Shown here: piece by piece, positions 27,344 through 36,048 of the stretch
How the letters are laid out: every line of letters begins with the position of its first letter
Position numbering within the stretch: position 1 is the first letter of the stretch
Origin: Methylocaldum sp035627495
GTDB lineage: Bacteria; Pseudomonadota; Gammaproteobacteria; Methylococcales; Methylococcaceae
Length of the DNA stretch: 64,000 nucleotides
Direction of reading: 5' to 3'
NCBI RefSeq assembly: GCF_035627495.1
Contig: NZ_DASPLO010000159.1
Location: 1-64,000 of the forward strand
Translations under genes and position numbers: made by a program
Notes under the pieces: model-generated
What the model was told of the DNA's origin: nothing
What the model saw: only the letters and a program-made list of their open reading frames with translations
Databases searched by the model: none

Positions 27344-28336
27344 ATGACGGCACAAACATTACTGCAACGATTGAGCACTCTGACACAGGCCAACGGCACC
27401 GGGGATTCGAAACTGTCGGCTATCTTTCACGACAACTGGCCGTCCTTGTTCGGTATCGCCATTTTTCTGGTGCTCTGGCACGTTGGCGCCGGTGGGATCA
27501 AAACTTCGCTCGGGGAATTGCCGGGTCCCGCGGCGGTGTGGGAGCAGGCCGGCAACCTGTATCAGGAGCACGTCGCGGAGCGAGAGCGAGAGGCGGCGTT
27601 CTACGAACGCCAGGAACGGCGCAAGGAGCGGTTTCTAGCGGAAAATCCAGGCCAGGAGTTTACACCTCTGCCGTACACGGGCAAACCGACTTACCTGGAT
27701 CAGATCTTCACCAGTCTTTATACGGTGTTCGCCGGATTTACCATGGCGACCCTGGTCGCCGTGCCGTTGGGAATTTTGTGCGGGCTGAGCAAATCCTTCC
27801 AGAACGCGATCAATCCGCTGATCCAAATCTTCCGGCCGGTATCACCACTGGCCTGGCTACCGATCGTGACGCTGGTGGTGAGTGCGCTGTACGTGACCAC
27901 CGGCACGCCGATGTTCGAGAAATCCTTCATCATTTCGGCCATCACCGTGACCCTGTGCTCACTTTGGCCGACCCTGATCAACACCGCCGTGGGCGTCGCC
28001 TCCATCGACAAGGACCTCATCAACGTGTCCAAGGTGCTGCGGCTTTCGACCCGCACCAAGGTCATGAAGATCGTCATTCCATCCTCGCTCAAGCTCATCT
28101 TTACCGGGCTGCGCCTATCGCTTGGGGTGGGCTGGATGGTGCTGATCGCGGCGGAAATGCTGGCGCAGAATCCCGGTCTCGGAAAATTCGTGTGGGATGA
28201 GTTCCAGAACGGCAGTTCGCAGTCGCTGGGGCGCATCATGGTGGCCGTATTCACCATCGGCTTCGTCGGCTTCCTGCTCGACCGCATCATGCAAACCCTG
28301 CAGCAACTGGTCAGCTTCGGCGAACGCTCGAGTTGA
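27344..28336 (+). CDS. nrtB: Nitrate ABC transporter permease
   Basis: The 330-residue inner-membrane protein shows about six hydrophobic segments and the binding-protein-dependent permease loop (SKVLRLSTRTKVMKIVIPSS) that contacts the ATPase. A charged insert (about residues 75-115, rich in E, R and K) lies between the first and second helix. The ATG at 27344 has GGGAGG at a good distance. It stands 75 nt after nrtA and 10 nt before nrtC. Confidence 0.92.
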   Translation: MTAQTLLQRLSTLTQANGTGDSKLSAIFHDNWPSLFGIAIFLVLWHVGAGGIKTSLGELPGPAAVWEQAGNLYQEHVAEREREAAFYERQERRKERFLAENPGQEFTPLPYTGKPTYLDQIFTSLYTVFAGFTMATLVAVPLGILCGLSKSFQNAINPLIQIFRPVSPLAWLPIVTLVVSALYVTTGTPMFEKSFIISAITVTLCSLWPTLINTAVGVASIDKDLINVSKVLRLSTRTKVMKIVIPSSLKLIFTGLRLSLGVGWMVLIAAEMLAQNPGLGKFVWDEFQNGSSQSLGRIMVAVFTIGFVGFLLDRIMQTLQQLVSFGERSS

Positions 28337-28346
28337 GGAGATCGAC

Positions 28347-30077
28347 ATGCTAAGTCAGCAACGCATCTACACCAACGACTTCGAGAACCAACCGCCCGAG
28401 GTACGGGCGCCCCGTGCGCTCTCGCTGGAACTGAAAGGCGTCGGCAAGGGTTACGGCACCGGTGCGCAGCGGACCGAAGTGCTGAAGGACATCAACCTTC
28501 GGATCGAGGAAGGGGAGTTCGTCGCTATCGTCGGGTTTTCCGGCAGCGGCAAGACCACCCTGATTTCGCTCATGGCCGGTCTCCTTGAGGGCGATGCCGG
28601 CGAACTGCTGTGCAACGGCAAGCCGATCGACGGGCCGGGCCCAGACCGCGGCGTGGTGTTCCAGAGCTATTCGCTGATGCCCTGGATGACCGTGCGCCAA
28701 AACGTGGCGCTGGCGGTCGATCAGGTATTTAAGGATGCGCCCAAAGCGGAACGGGCGGCGCGGGTCGAGAAATATGTCGCCATGGTGAATCTCACCCCTG
28801 CCATGGACAAGCGTCCCGCCGAACTCTCCGGCGGCATGCGTCAGCGGGTGTCGGTGGCGCGCGCGCTGGCGGCCTCGCCGGAGATTCTGCTGCTCGACGA
28901 ACCGTTGAGCGCTTTGGATGCGCTGACGCGCTCCAAGCTCCAGGACGAAATCATCCGCATCTGGAGCCAGGAAAAGAAGACCGTCGTGCTCATCACCAAC
29001 GATGTGGACGAAGGCATCATCATGGCGGATCGCATCATTCCGCTGAAGCCCGGCCCGAATGCGACCTTGGGACCGGAATTCAAGGTTGCCCTGCCCCGTC
29101 CGCGCGACCGCCAGGCCATCAACCACTCGCCGGAATTCAAGCGTATCCGGAGAGAAGTGACCCAATATCTCATGCAGATCAGCCATGAGCGGGATATTGC
29201 CGCCTCCGACAATATCGTCAGCCTGCCGCCGGTCCTCCCCAACACCGCACGCGAGCACCAGGCGGCCAACGTCAAGGCGGTTCCGGCAAAAGCCAATTTG
29301 GAGCGCTACGTGGAGTTCTCCCGCGTCTCCAAGATTTATCCTAGCCGCAAAGGTCCCATCAAGGTTGTCGACGGCTTCGATCTCAAAATCCGCAAAGGCG
29401 AGTTCATTTCCATCATCGGCCACTCCGGCTGCGGCAAATCGACCGTGCTGTCCATGGTGGCAGGTCTCAACGATATCAGCGAGGGCGGCATCGTCCTGGA
29501 CGGGCGGGAAGTCGTCACCGCCGGCCCCGATCGCGGCATCGTGTTCCAGGCCCCGAGCCTGGTGCCTTGGCTCACCGCTTTCGAGAACGTCTGTCTCGGC
29601 GTCGAACAGGTCTATCCCCACGCCAGCAAGAAGGAACGCATCGACATCGTCGAGCATTATCTCAGCCGCGTCGATCTATCCGACGCCAGAGACAAGAAAG
29701 CCAGCGAACTTTCCAACGGCATGAAACAGCGGGTCGGCATCGCCCGGGCGTTCGCGCTCTCGCCCAAGCTGCTGCTGCTGGACGAGCCCTTCGGCATGCT
29801 CGATTCGCTCACGCGATGGGATTTGCAGGAAGTGCTGATGGATGTGTGGACCCGCACCAAGCTGACGGCCATCATGGTGACCCACGATGTGGACGAGGCG
29901 ATTCTGCTCGCCGACCGCGTGGTGATGATGACCAACGGGCCGAACGCGAAAGTCGGCAAGATCCTCGAGATCGATCTGCCGCGTCCACGCACCCGCAAGA
30001 TGCTGCTGGAACATCCGAACTACTACGAGTTGCGCGAGCAGTTGCTCACTTTCCTGGCGGAATGCGATCACGATTGA
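28347..30077 (+). CDS. nrtC: Nitrate ABC transporter, tandem double ATPase
   Basis: The 576-residue protein has two complete ABC ATPase domains in one chain. Domain 1 has Walker A GFSGSGKT (63-70) and signature LSGG (160-163); domain 2 has GHSGCGKST (358-366) and signature LSNG (455-458), where Asn replaces the usual Gly. Walker B motifs (LLLDEP) are present in both. In cyanobacteria NrtC is an ATPase fused to a nitrate-binding domain and NrtD a separate ATPase; here two ATPases are fused instead, so one gene can serve a homodimeric permease. The start has GAGGAG upstream. It ends the nrtABC operon at a hairpin. Confidence 0.9.
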   Translation: MLSQQRIYTNDFENQPPEVRAPRALSLELKGVGKGYGTGAQRTEVLKDINLRIEEGEFVAIVGFSGSGKTTLISLMAGLLEGDAGELLCNGKPIDGPGPDRGVVFQSYSLMPWMTVRQNVALAVDQVFKDAPKAERAARVEKYVAMVNLTPAMDKRPAELSGGMRQRVSVARALAASPEILLLDEPLSALDALTRSKLQDEIIRIWSQEKKTVVLITNDVDEGIIMADRIIPLKPGPNATLGPEFKVALPRPRDRQAINHSPEFKRIRREVTQYLMQISHERDIAASDNIVSLPPVLPNTAREHQAANVKAVPAKANLERYVEFSRVSKIYPSRKGPIKVVDGFDLKIRKGEFISIIGHSGCGKSTVLSMVAGLNDISEGGIVLDGREVVTAGPDRGIVFQAPSLVPWLTAFENVCLGVEQVYPHASKKERIDIVEHYLSRVDLSDARDKKASELSNGMKQRVGIARAFALSPKLLLLDEPFGMLDSLTRWDLQEVLMDVWTRTKLTAIMVTHDVDEAILLADRVVMMTNGPNAKVGKILEIDLPRPRTRKMLLEHPNYYELREQLLTFLAECDHD

Positions 30078-30231
30078 TGAAATAGGTCATGCTGAGGGAC
30101 CGCCACGCCGGACACTGCAAGGGCGGTGAGTAGCTCGCACGGAGCGCAACGCGATGACGTTGCCGAATAGCCTTTTCGCTCGTTCCCAGACGGATGGGAA
30201 CGGGAAAGCCGAAGGTTGAAAACCCGCGCAA

Positions 30232-30265
30232 AAGGAAAGCGGCGGCTCAAGGTGCCGCTTTCCTT
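30232..30265 (+). terminator. Terminator after nrtABC
   Basis: AAGGAAAGCGGC pairs with GCCGCTTTCCTT (12 bp) around a 10-nt loop, 155 nt after the nrtC stop. Pyrimidine-rich sequence follows but no long T-run. Confidence 0.5.
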
Positions 30266-30397
30266 CCCCTTCCCGACCCCGCCGGCTCAGGCGTAGGCCA
30301 CCTCTTTATATAACCGAGGCCAGCAGCCGCAGGCCCCCCATTCTGCTCCAGGGCATGTTGGAATGTGGGACCAGCCCCATATGCACCCGCGATCAAG

Positions 30398-30445
30398 CGG
30401 TGAGCCTCGAGAAAACAAGGCTGTCGAGGATGGTCAGGCGAAATT
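30398..30445 (+). repeat. 48-bp direct repeat, left copy
   Basis: GGTGAGCCTCGAGAAAAC begins a 48-bp stretch repeated at 34297-34344 with two mismatches. In the right copy, AGCCTCG and CGAGGCT form a small hairpin. The two copies bracket the formate/nitrite-channel, kinase and cyanase genes. It could be an IS end, an intron boundary or a recombination scar; I cannot tell which. Confidence 0.75.
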
Positions 30446-30482
30446 CCTGAGAGCAGACCCCGTATGCCCCCCTGTTCCGCTG

Positions 30483-30499
30483 TGCACCATGTTAGTTCA
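30483..30499 (+). promoter_or_regulatory. NtrC-like box upstream of the formate/nitrite-family gene
   Basis: TGCAC-N7-GTTCA differs by one base from the TGCAC-N7-GTGCA enhancer pattern. It lies about 87 nt upstream of the -24 GG, a normal enhancer distance. Confidence 0.4.
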
Positions 30500-30583
30500 C
30501 ACGATATCTTTTGTTCTATTCCAAGCCGCACAAAATAAGGCAATCACCAATATTTATCAAAAACTTAGCCAGAATAACGAAAC

Positions 30584-30600
30584 TTGGCACAAAATACGCT
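30584..30600 (+). promoter_or_regulatory. Sigma-54-like promoter of the formate/nitrite-family gene
   Basis: TTGGCACAAAATACGCT has GG (30586-30587) and GC (30598-30599) 10 nt apart. The expected start, near 30611, is 11 nt before the leader hairpin. Confidence 0.65.
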
Positions 30601-30621
30601 TATATCGAGCTGAGGTTTATT

Positions 30622-30668
30622 AAGCAACGGCGCTTTAACCCCTTTAGGGTTATGGCGCTTTTTTTTTT
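30622..30668 (+). promoter_or_regulatory. Terminator leader with one ANTAR-like hexaloop
   Basis: AAGC-AACGGC-GCTT (30622-30635) is a P2-like hairpin with the same AACGGC loop as the nrtA and narK leaders. Its 3' side overlaps the 5' arm of a strong hairpin (GGCGC..TTAACCC / GGGTTA..GGCGC) that ends in ten T residues. No P1 hairpin with an A1/G4 loop is visible upstream, and the promoter position leaves little room for one. ANTAR control is therefore less certain here. Confidence 0.5.
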
Positions 30669-30726
30669 GCCTCAGTAGTTCTTCATTGAGCGACCTGTAC
30701 TAATAATTGAGCTAGAGGAAAAAAAT

Positions 30727-31566
30727 ATGTCTTATTTAGTCCCGTCAGAATTTGTCACCAAGATGGTAGATGCAGGTGAATCGAAAGTATTCATGTCAAC
30801 CAGGGATACGGTGATCAGAGCGTATATGGCCGGCGCCATCCTGGCATTGGCTGCGGTGTTTGCGGTTGCAATGACCGTACAGACGGGCTCTCCGCTCATT
30901 GGCGCCATGTTGTTCCCCGTCGGTTTTTCCATGCTGTATTTGTTGGGCTTCGATCTACTGACCGGGGTGTTTGTCTTGACGCCGCTTGCATGGCTCGATA
31001 AACGCCCGGGGGTGACAATTGGCGGTATTTTAAGGAACTGGGGGTTGGTCTTCATCGGCAATTTCTTGGGGGCGTTTACCGTGGCGGTGATGATGTCGAT
31101 CGTTTTCACGTTCGGTTTCTCGACAGACCCTAATGAAGTAGGTCAAAAAATTGCCGGTATCGGGGAAGCGCGTACGCTAGGTTATGCAAAGTACGGCGCG
31201 GCAGGCATGCTGACGCTCTTTATCAGAGGCATGCTTTGCAACTGGATGGTCTCTACCGGTGTCGTCGGGGCGATGATTTCCACTTCGGTGAGCGGTAAGG
31301 TGATCGCCATGTGGATGCCAATCATGCTCTTCTTTGCGATGACCTTCGAACATTCGATCGTCAATATGTTCTTGTTTCCGTCAGGTTTGATCATGGGCGG
31401 AAAGTTTTCGATCATGGATTACCTTATCTGGAATGAAATTCCGACCGTTGTGGGAAATCTGGTTGGCGGGCTCGCGTTCACCGGACTGACTTTGTATTCC
31501 ACGCATATAAAAACGGCGCCCAAACGGGTCAGTAAGGAACGTATCTCGGTAGGAAGAGCAGCCTGA
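30727..31566 (+). CDS. Formate/nitrite transporter family (FNT) channel
   Basis: The 279-residue protein has six hydrophobic helices and FNT features: an N-terminal amphipathic region, NFLGAF in helix 3, and RGMLCNWMVSTGV near helix 5. Family members are pentameric channels for formate, nitrite or hydrosulfide. The setting (nitrate leader before it, cyanase after it, nitrite reductase in the same island) favours nitrite, but formate is possible in a methylotroph. By eye the gene is richer in A/T than nrtABC, suggesting separate origin. AGAGGA precedes the ATG. Confidence 0.88.
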   Translation: MSYLVPSEFVTKMVDAGESKVFMSTRDTVIRAYMAGAILALAAVFAVAMTVQTGSPLIGAMLFPVGFSMLYLLGFDLLTGVFVLTPLAWLDKRPGVTIGGILRNWGLVFIGNFLGAFTVAVMMSIVFTFGFSTDPNEVGQKIAGIGEARTLGYAKYGAAGMLTLFIRGMLCNWMVSTGVVGAMISTSVSGKVIAMWMPIMLFFAMTFEHSIVNMFLFPSGLIMGGKFSIMDYLIWNEIPTVVGNLVGGLAFTGLTLYSTHIKTAPKRVSKERISVGRAA

Positions 31567-31616
31567 CGCGTGACCTCTCATGCCGAAAAGTTGGTGAAGA
31601 GGGACCAGCGAGACTG

Positions 31617-31799
31617 GTGATAAAGGACGATGGCTGGCGGATTCCGGATGAGTTGTGGGAGCGGAACGGTGGGTCGGGAGGCAGACCTATGGCCGGCTTA
31701 ATCGGTTTAGCCGTATTTTGATCCGCTTGGAAAAACGGGCGATAACGATCTTGCCATGCTCTACTTGGCCTGCAGCATCATCGCCTGGCGTGCAACCAG
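31617..31799 (+). pseudogene. IS5-family transposase remnant
   Basis: From GTG at 31617 the frame encodes IKDDGWRIPDELWER, the start of IS5-type transposases. About 15 codons on, the sequence jumps to the C-terminal part: NRFSRILIRLEK, and in another frame DNDLAMLYLACSIIAWRAT. So the catalytic middle is gone and at least one frameshift is present. The rest of the 440-bp gap between the channel and kinase genes contains a GAGCTTCA/TGAAGCTC hairpin near 31840-31868 and nothing else clear. Confidence 0.7.
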
Positions 31800-32006
31800 C
31801 CCACTGGGATCGGCTCCAAATAATTTGCAATAAAATGAAAGAGCTTCAGCTGTCTACACGGTTGAAGCTCCCTAAATCTCGTTATTGATCCGGCCCCGTG
31901 AGGCGTGAAACCGTTTGTGCTGAGCTTGCCGAAGCTGTGTAGTCTTTCCACGAGCTCAAGGCGGGTGGCTTTAAAGCTTTACCAGGTCGGATCTATAAAA
32001 ACAAAA

Positions 32007-33746
32007 ATGCCCAGTCAATTAAGAATCTCCGTAGGACAGCACTCTGACAAAGGCCGTAAGGAAACCAATCAGGATTTTCACGGTGTTTGCATACCAAAAG
32101 AGCCCCAGTTGAGCTTTAAAGGAATTGCGATTGCGCTGGCCGACGGGATCAGCAGTAGCGATGTGAGCCAGATTGCCAGCGAAGCCGCTGTTAGGAGTTT
32201 TCTTGAGGATTATTTCTGCACTTCAGACGCTTGGTCTGTCAGGAAGTCAGCACAGCGGGTTTTGATCGCGACCAACTCCTGGTTACATTCACAGACCCAG
32301 CAAAGCCAGTATCGTTACGATAAAGACAGAGGTTATGTGTGCACCTTAAGCGGCATGGTGATCAAGTCAACCACCGCACATATTTTTCACGTCGGCGATA
32401 CGCGCATCTATCGATTGCATGATAACTCCTTAGAGCAATTGACCAACGATCATCGGTTTTGGGTATCGCAGGACAAAAGCTATCTTGGTCGGGCTTTGGG
32501 GATTAATCCTCAGCTCGAAATTGATTATCAAGCATTGCAAGTGGAAGAAGGCGACATTTTTTTGTTCGCGACAGACGGCGTTTATGAATATGCCAGTCCT
32601 CATTTCATCATCAATGCGATCAAAGACCATGAAAACGATCTGGATACCGCTGCGAAAGCGATCGTGGACGAGGCCTACCAGCAAGGCAGTCCGGATAACC
32701 TCACGGCTCAGCTCGTTAAAATCGAGAACTTGCCCAAGCAGGATGTAGATGAGCTCTATCAGCAGTTAACCGAACTGCCGTTCCCTCCGATATTAGAAGC
32801 CAGAATGGTTTTTGATGGCTACAAGATCGTCAGGGAGGTGCATGCCAGCAGTCGCAGCCACGTTTATCTGGCGGTGGATAATGAAACCAGCGCGCCAGTC
32901 GTCATCAAAACGCCATCGATCGATCTTCGGGGTGACCCGGCTTATTTGGAAAGATTTTTGATGGAAGAGTGGATCGCTCGGCGCATCAACAGTGCGTATG
33001 TACTGAAGCCCTGCACACAGACGCGGAAACGCAACTATCTCTATCTCGTTACCGAATTTATCGATGGTCAGACATTGACGCAGTGGATGATCGACAATGC
33101 AAAACCGGACCTGGAAACCGTGCGTGGCATCGTTGAACAAATTGCCAAAGGATTACGCGCTTTTCACCGGCTGGAAATGCTGCATCAGGACCTGAGACCG
33201 GACAATATCATGATCGACAGCACCGGCACAGTGAAGATCATTGATTTCGGTTCGACGAAAGTTGCCGGCCTGATGGAGATGACAACAGCCATCGAGCGAA
33301 GTCATCTGCTAGGTACTGCACAATATACCGCGCCGGAATATTTTCTAGGCGAAAGCGGGACAACATATTCCGATATGTTTTCGCTGGGCGTTATAGCTTA
33401 TCAAATGCTGTCGGGGAAACTTCCTTATGGCGCCGAAGTCTCCAAAGCCAGAACCAGAGCCGCACAAAAGAAATTGGCCTATCACTCTGTACTCGATGAC
33501 GATCGGGAAATCCCGGCCTGGATCGATGATGTGCTCAGGAAGGCAGTACATCCGAACCCGTATCAGCGTTACGAGGAATTATCCGAGTTTATCTATGATC
33601 TGCGCCATCCGAACCAAGCGTTTCTGAATAAGACCCGTCCACCGCTCATCGAACGTAATCCGGTAGTTTTCTGGAAAAGCGTTTCCTTCATTCTGACAAT
33701 TATCGTTTTTACCTTGTTATTTAAGTTAACAAATAGAGGTATCTAA
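32007..33746 (+). CDS. PP2C phosphatase - Ser/Thr kinase fusion with C-terminal membrane anchor
   Basis: The 579-residue protein has three parts. Residues 1-245 are a PP2C phosphatase: NQD (21-23), ADG (45-47), HVGDTRIYRL, TDGVYE and DNLT supply the metal ligands. Residues 270-540 are a Hanks-type kinase: K301 (VVIK), catalytic HQD (393-395), DFG (413-415) and APE. The C-terminal ~20 residues are one membrane helix. Kinase and phosphatase in one chain suggest a switch acting at the inner membrane. I start at ATG 32007 because PP2C homology begins there; an open frame extends to 31905 through repeat-like sequence. cynS follows 1 nt after the stop. A paralogue (38162-39883) follows narK. Confidence 0.88.
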   Translation: MPSQLRISVGQHSDKGRKETNQDFHGVCIPKEPQLSFKGIAIALADGISSSDVSQIASEAAVRSFLEDYFCTSDAWSVRKSAQRVLIATNSWLHSQTQQSQYRYDKDRGYVCTLSGMVIKSTTAHIFHVGDTRIYRLHDNSLEQLTNDHRFWVSQDKSYLGRALGINPQLEIDYQALQVEEGDIFLFATDGVYEYASPHFIINAIKDHENDLDTAAKAIVDEAYQQGSPDNLTAQLVKIENLPKQDVDELYQQLTELPFPPILEARMVFDGYKIVREVHASSRSHVYLAVDNETSAPVVIKTPSIDLRGDPAYLERFLMEEWIARRINSAYVLKPCTQTRKRNYLYLVTEFIDGQTLTQWMIDNAKPDLETVRGIVEQIAKGLRAFHRLEMLHQDLRPDNIMIDSTGTVKIIDFGSTKVAGLMEMTTAIERSHLLGTAQYTAPEYFLGESGTTYSDMFSLGVIAYQMLSGKLPYGAEVSKARTRAAQKKLAYHSVLDDDREIPAWIDDVLRKAVHPNPYQRYEELSEFIYDLRHPNQAFLNKTRPPLIERNPVVFWKSVSFILTIIVFTLLFKLTNRGI

Positions 33747-33747
33747 A

Positions 33748-34239
33748 ATGAAAACAACACCGATACAAACACCGTCATCTTGCAAAGCCGATTCTCTGCT
33801 AACCAAAGAACAAATGACGGACCGCATTATTACTGCAAAAGTAAAAAAACAACTCACTTGGACCGCCATTGCCGAACAGATTGGCGTCGATGAAGTTTGG
33901 CTGGCCTCGGCTTGTCTTGGCATGAATAGCATGAAACACGACATTGCCGAAAAACTCTGCGCCATTCTGGAACTGCCGATTGAAGTTCAAGCCGCCTTGG
34001 AAATGTTTCCTTACAAACAATGGCCTTTCGAAATACCCCAAGATCCGCTTATTTATCGGCTTTATGAAATCGTCGGCGTTTACGGAGAAACCTTGAAAGA
34101 AATCATTCATGAAAAATTCGGAGACGGTATCATGAGCGCGATAGATTTCAGCATGACAGTCGGCAAAGAAGAAAACCCTGCCGGCGATCGCGTCGTCATC
34201 ACCATGAACGGTAAATTTTTGCCTTACAAATCCTGGTAA
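33748..34239 (+). CDS. cynS: Cyanase (cyanate hydratase)
   Basis: The 163-residue enzyme decomposes cyanate with bicarbonate to ammonia and CO2, giving usable nitrogen. The catalytic triad of E. coli cyanase is matched by R104 and E107 (DPLIYRLYE) and S130 (GDGIMSAIDF). The N-terminal helical domain and the C-terminal dimer domain are complete. GAGG lies before the ATG. It overlaps the kinase operon end, and no cyanate transporter (cynABD) or cynR is seen; the FNT channel upstream is the only transporter in the cassette. Confidence 0.96.
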   Translation: MKTTPIQTPSSCKADSLLTKEQMTDRIITAKVKKQLTWTAIAEQIGVDEVWLASACLGMNSMKHDIAEKLCAILELPIEVQAALEMFPYKQWPFEIPQDPLIYRLYEIVGVYGETLKEIIHEKFGDGIMSAIDFSMTVGKEENPAGDRVVITMNGKFLPYKSW

Positions 34240-34296
34240 AAAGGATAGGAAATTCAATGGGCTTGGCTGCCCATTTCAGGGGGACGACGCCTCTCG

Positions 34297-34344
34297 GGTG
34301 AGCCTCGAGAAAACGAGGCTGTCGAGGATAGTCAGGCGAAATTC
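34297..34344 (+). repeat. 48-bp direct repeat, right copy
   Basis: This is the second copy of the 30398-30445 repeat, 46 of 48 bases identical and in the same orientation, 58 nt after cynS. Together they bracket 3.9 kb. The 270 bp that follow (34345-34622) hold no gene I can support. Confidence 0.75.
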
Positions 34345-34622
34345 GCGGGTACTCGTGGCGTCAAAAGGGCCTATGCTGATGGCCGTCCGGCGTTTTCGGT
34401 AAAGGACAACTCTGCTGGGCTCGACGGGACGAGTCGGCAACCGGGTGAAAGGGTACGCTCGAGTGAGAGCGGCTATTAGCTCACCGCCCGGTCAAATTCG
34501 AACTCCGGCGCCGGTTCGCCCTGCTCCGAATCGTTGGCGGAGGTTGAGTCCCAGTCGAATACACTCTATCACTACTTCGCCAGATTCATGGTCCAACCAT
34601 CCGGTTGTTCCGAGGTATGATT

Positions 34623-34877
34623 ATGGATACGAATTGGGAACAGGAACTGGCGGAGTGGCTGGATCCCTTTTTGGAGGGGCTAGGGCATAAATCCCGGCAG
34701 CGCTGGGCACCGGTTTATCTGCGCGGTCTGATTGGACCCGGGGAGCGCAAGAGCGTCCAGCCGATGTCCGCACGTCTGGCGTCGGCGGACCACGAGCAGT
34801 TACATCACTTTCGGCTGAAAGCCGCCGGCCGGGAAAAAAAAGCGCGGCACCGCACACAGGCCGCCGCCCCAGCCTGA
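34623..34877 (+). pseudogene. IS701-family transposase, N-terminal fragment
   Basis: The frame from ATG 34623 reads MDTNWEQELAEWLDPFLEGL, GPGERKSVQPMSARL and LHHF, the typical N-terminus of IS701-type DDE transposases (usually over 400 aa). After about 65 residues the similarity ends and a short unrelated tail runs to the stop, so only the amino-terminal part survives. Confidence 0.75.
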
Positions 34878-34924
34878 CGATGGTGCGGCGCCGGCTACTG
34901 ATCGCCCTTGAGCCGCTCCTGATC

Positions 34925-35206
34925 TTAAGATGTCCTGTCTGCCATCATCGCTTCCGGCGTAAGCTCACCAGATAAGTGGCGAAGTAGTGCTAAGTTCCCC
35001 CACCGCGTTTCCCCGGCCAAGGCCGAAGACAGACGAACACGATAGTAAAGAGACCAGCGCTCGGCGCCGTAGATCACAATCGGACGCTCTGGATCGCGGC
35101 GGCAAAGTTCGTTCACGAGATGCACCCCGACCGGTCCCGCGCCCACGACAACGATGGGTGTGACCGAACTCCAGGCTTTATGGCTGTATTCAGGTAATGC
35201 CGACAT
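34925..35206 (-). pseudogene. Truncated FAD-dependent NAD(P)H oxidoreductase (NasB/NirB-type N-terminus)
   Basis: The 93-residue frame starts at 35206 and has the FAD-binding motif VVVGAGPVGVHLVNEL (about residues 18-33), followed by YRVRLSSALAGE, a segment typical of nitrite-reductase flavoprotein subunits. The protein then ends where more than 300 residues should follow. It has its own ANTAR leader and sigma-54-like promoter, so it is a relic of a once-regulated nitrate-assimilation gene. The same frame is open further upstream, but there it crosses the leader hairpins and is not coding. Confidence 0.7.
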
Positions 35207-35222
35207 TCCTCTTCCGAAATCC

Positions 35223-35298
35223 AAAAAAAGCGCCCATGCTCGGTGCGAAACCGAGCATGGGCGCCTTTGTCCTCGAAACAACGAATGCCGCTGTTCGT
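35223..35298 (-). promoter_or_regulatory. ANTAR-type leader in front of the truncated flavoprotein gene
   Basis: On the minus strand P1 is ACGAAC-AGCGGC-ATTCGT (35281-35298; closing C-A mismatch) and P2 is GGAC-AAAGGC-GCCC (35259-35272; one mismatch). Both 6-nt loops have A1 and G4. P2 overlaps the first arm of a perfect 15-bp terminator (35230-35244 / 35250-35264), followed by seven T on the minus strand (35223-35229). Confidence 0.75.
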
Positions 35299-35335
35299 GC
35301 TCCTCGAGTTTTAGAGAAAATTCCTCGTCGTCGAT

Positions 35336-35352
35336 AGCATTATGCGTACCAT
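35336..35352 (-). promoter_or_regulatory. Sigma-54-like promoter of the truncated flavoprotein gene
   Basis: On the minus strand TATGGTACGCATAATGC has GG and GC 10 nt apart (plus-strand cc at 35349-35350, gc at 35337-35338). The predicted start, near 35325, precedes P1. A weak GCAC-N7-GTCC box (35427-35441) lies about 80 nt upstream. Confidence 0.55.
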
Positions 35353-35480
35353 AGACAATAAATAGATATTTATCATCTACTTGCCGCATAAACGAGGCAA
35401 TGATGCGGCCTATGGATACGTTTTCCGCACCACAACGGTCCCGCTACGCAGCAAGGCGCACGATCTCAGGAACTGAAGCG

Positions 35481-36048
35481 CTTAAATGCGAATTACGAGC
35501 TAACTGAGAAGGAACCAGCCCAATGGTGTCTCTAGGAGTATTCCGCAACACTCCGCCGGGAGACAACCATGGACTGGCAATCACAACTTATCACGCTGTA
35601 TCTGACCGTGTGCCAGCTCTACCGCCAGGAGCTCTGGGTCCATGTCTAGCGCTTTGCGCCCTATGCCGATATGAGCTTTACGGACGAAGGCGTCATCACG
35701 CTCTATCGGTTCGGCATTGTCGATAAGAAACACGCGATTAAGACACTCTATACTCATGCCGAGCGCTATTGGCGCGATTGGTTTCCCCATCTGCCGAGCT
35801 ATACGGCTTACGTACAGCGTCTGAATCGACTGGCGGACGATGCGGCCGACCGGCTGTTCTCAACGGCTGTGTCGCGGATTCACCAACCTATCGAAGAGCT
35901 ATTCCACTGGCTTCAGGAGAAAACCGGGATCGAGGCTGCCAGCAAGGTCCGCTCCTACCGGGGACTCCTCGTTCATGTCTTCGGCCGGCCAGCCGCCGCT
36001 ATACTTCTGTTGAACGGCCTGCCGCAAAGCGCTTAATTCGCATTTAAG
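35481..36048 (+). mobile_element. IS982-family remnant with transposase pseudogene
   Basis: CTTAAATGCGAATTA (35481-35495) is repeated inverted at 36034-36048 and marks the ends. The frame from ATG 35569 encodes MDWQSQLITLYLTVC, is stopped by TAG at 35647, then continues MSFTDEGVITLYRFGI and LPSYTAYVQRLNRL, and after an internal loss ends SKVRSYRGLLVHVFGRPAAA, all IS982-like. The stop plus missing catalytic core make it inactive. Its right end abuts a decapitated nrtD-like gene. Confidence 0.7.

Noticed and set aside
35207..35389. Upstream in-frame extension of the truncated flavoprotein gene (about 60 residues)
   Set aside because: It runs through the P1/P2 leader and a perfect terminator hairpin; the amino-acid sequence resembles nothing and the promoter lies inside it.
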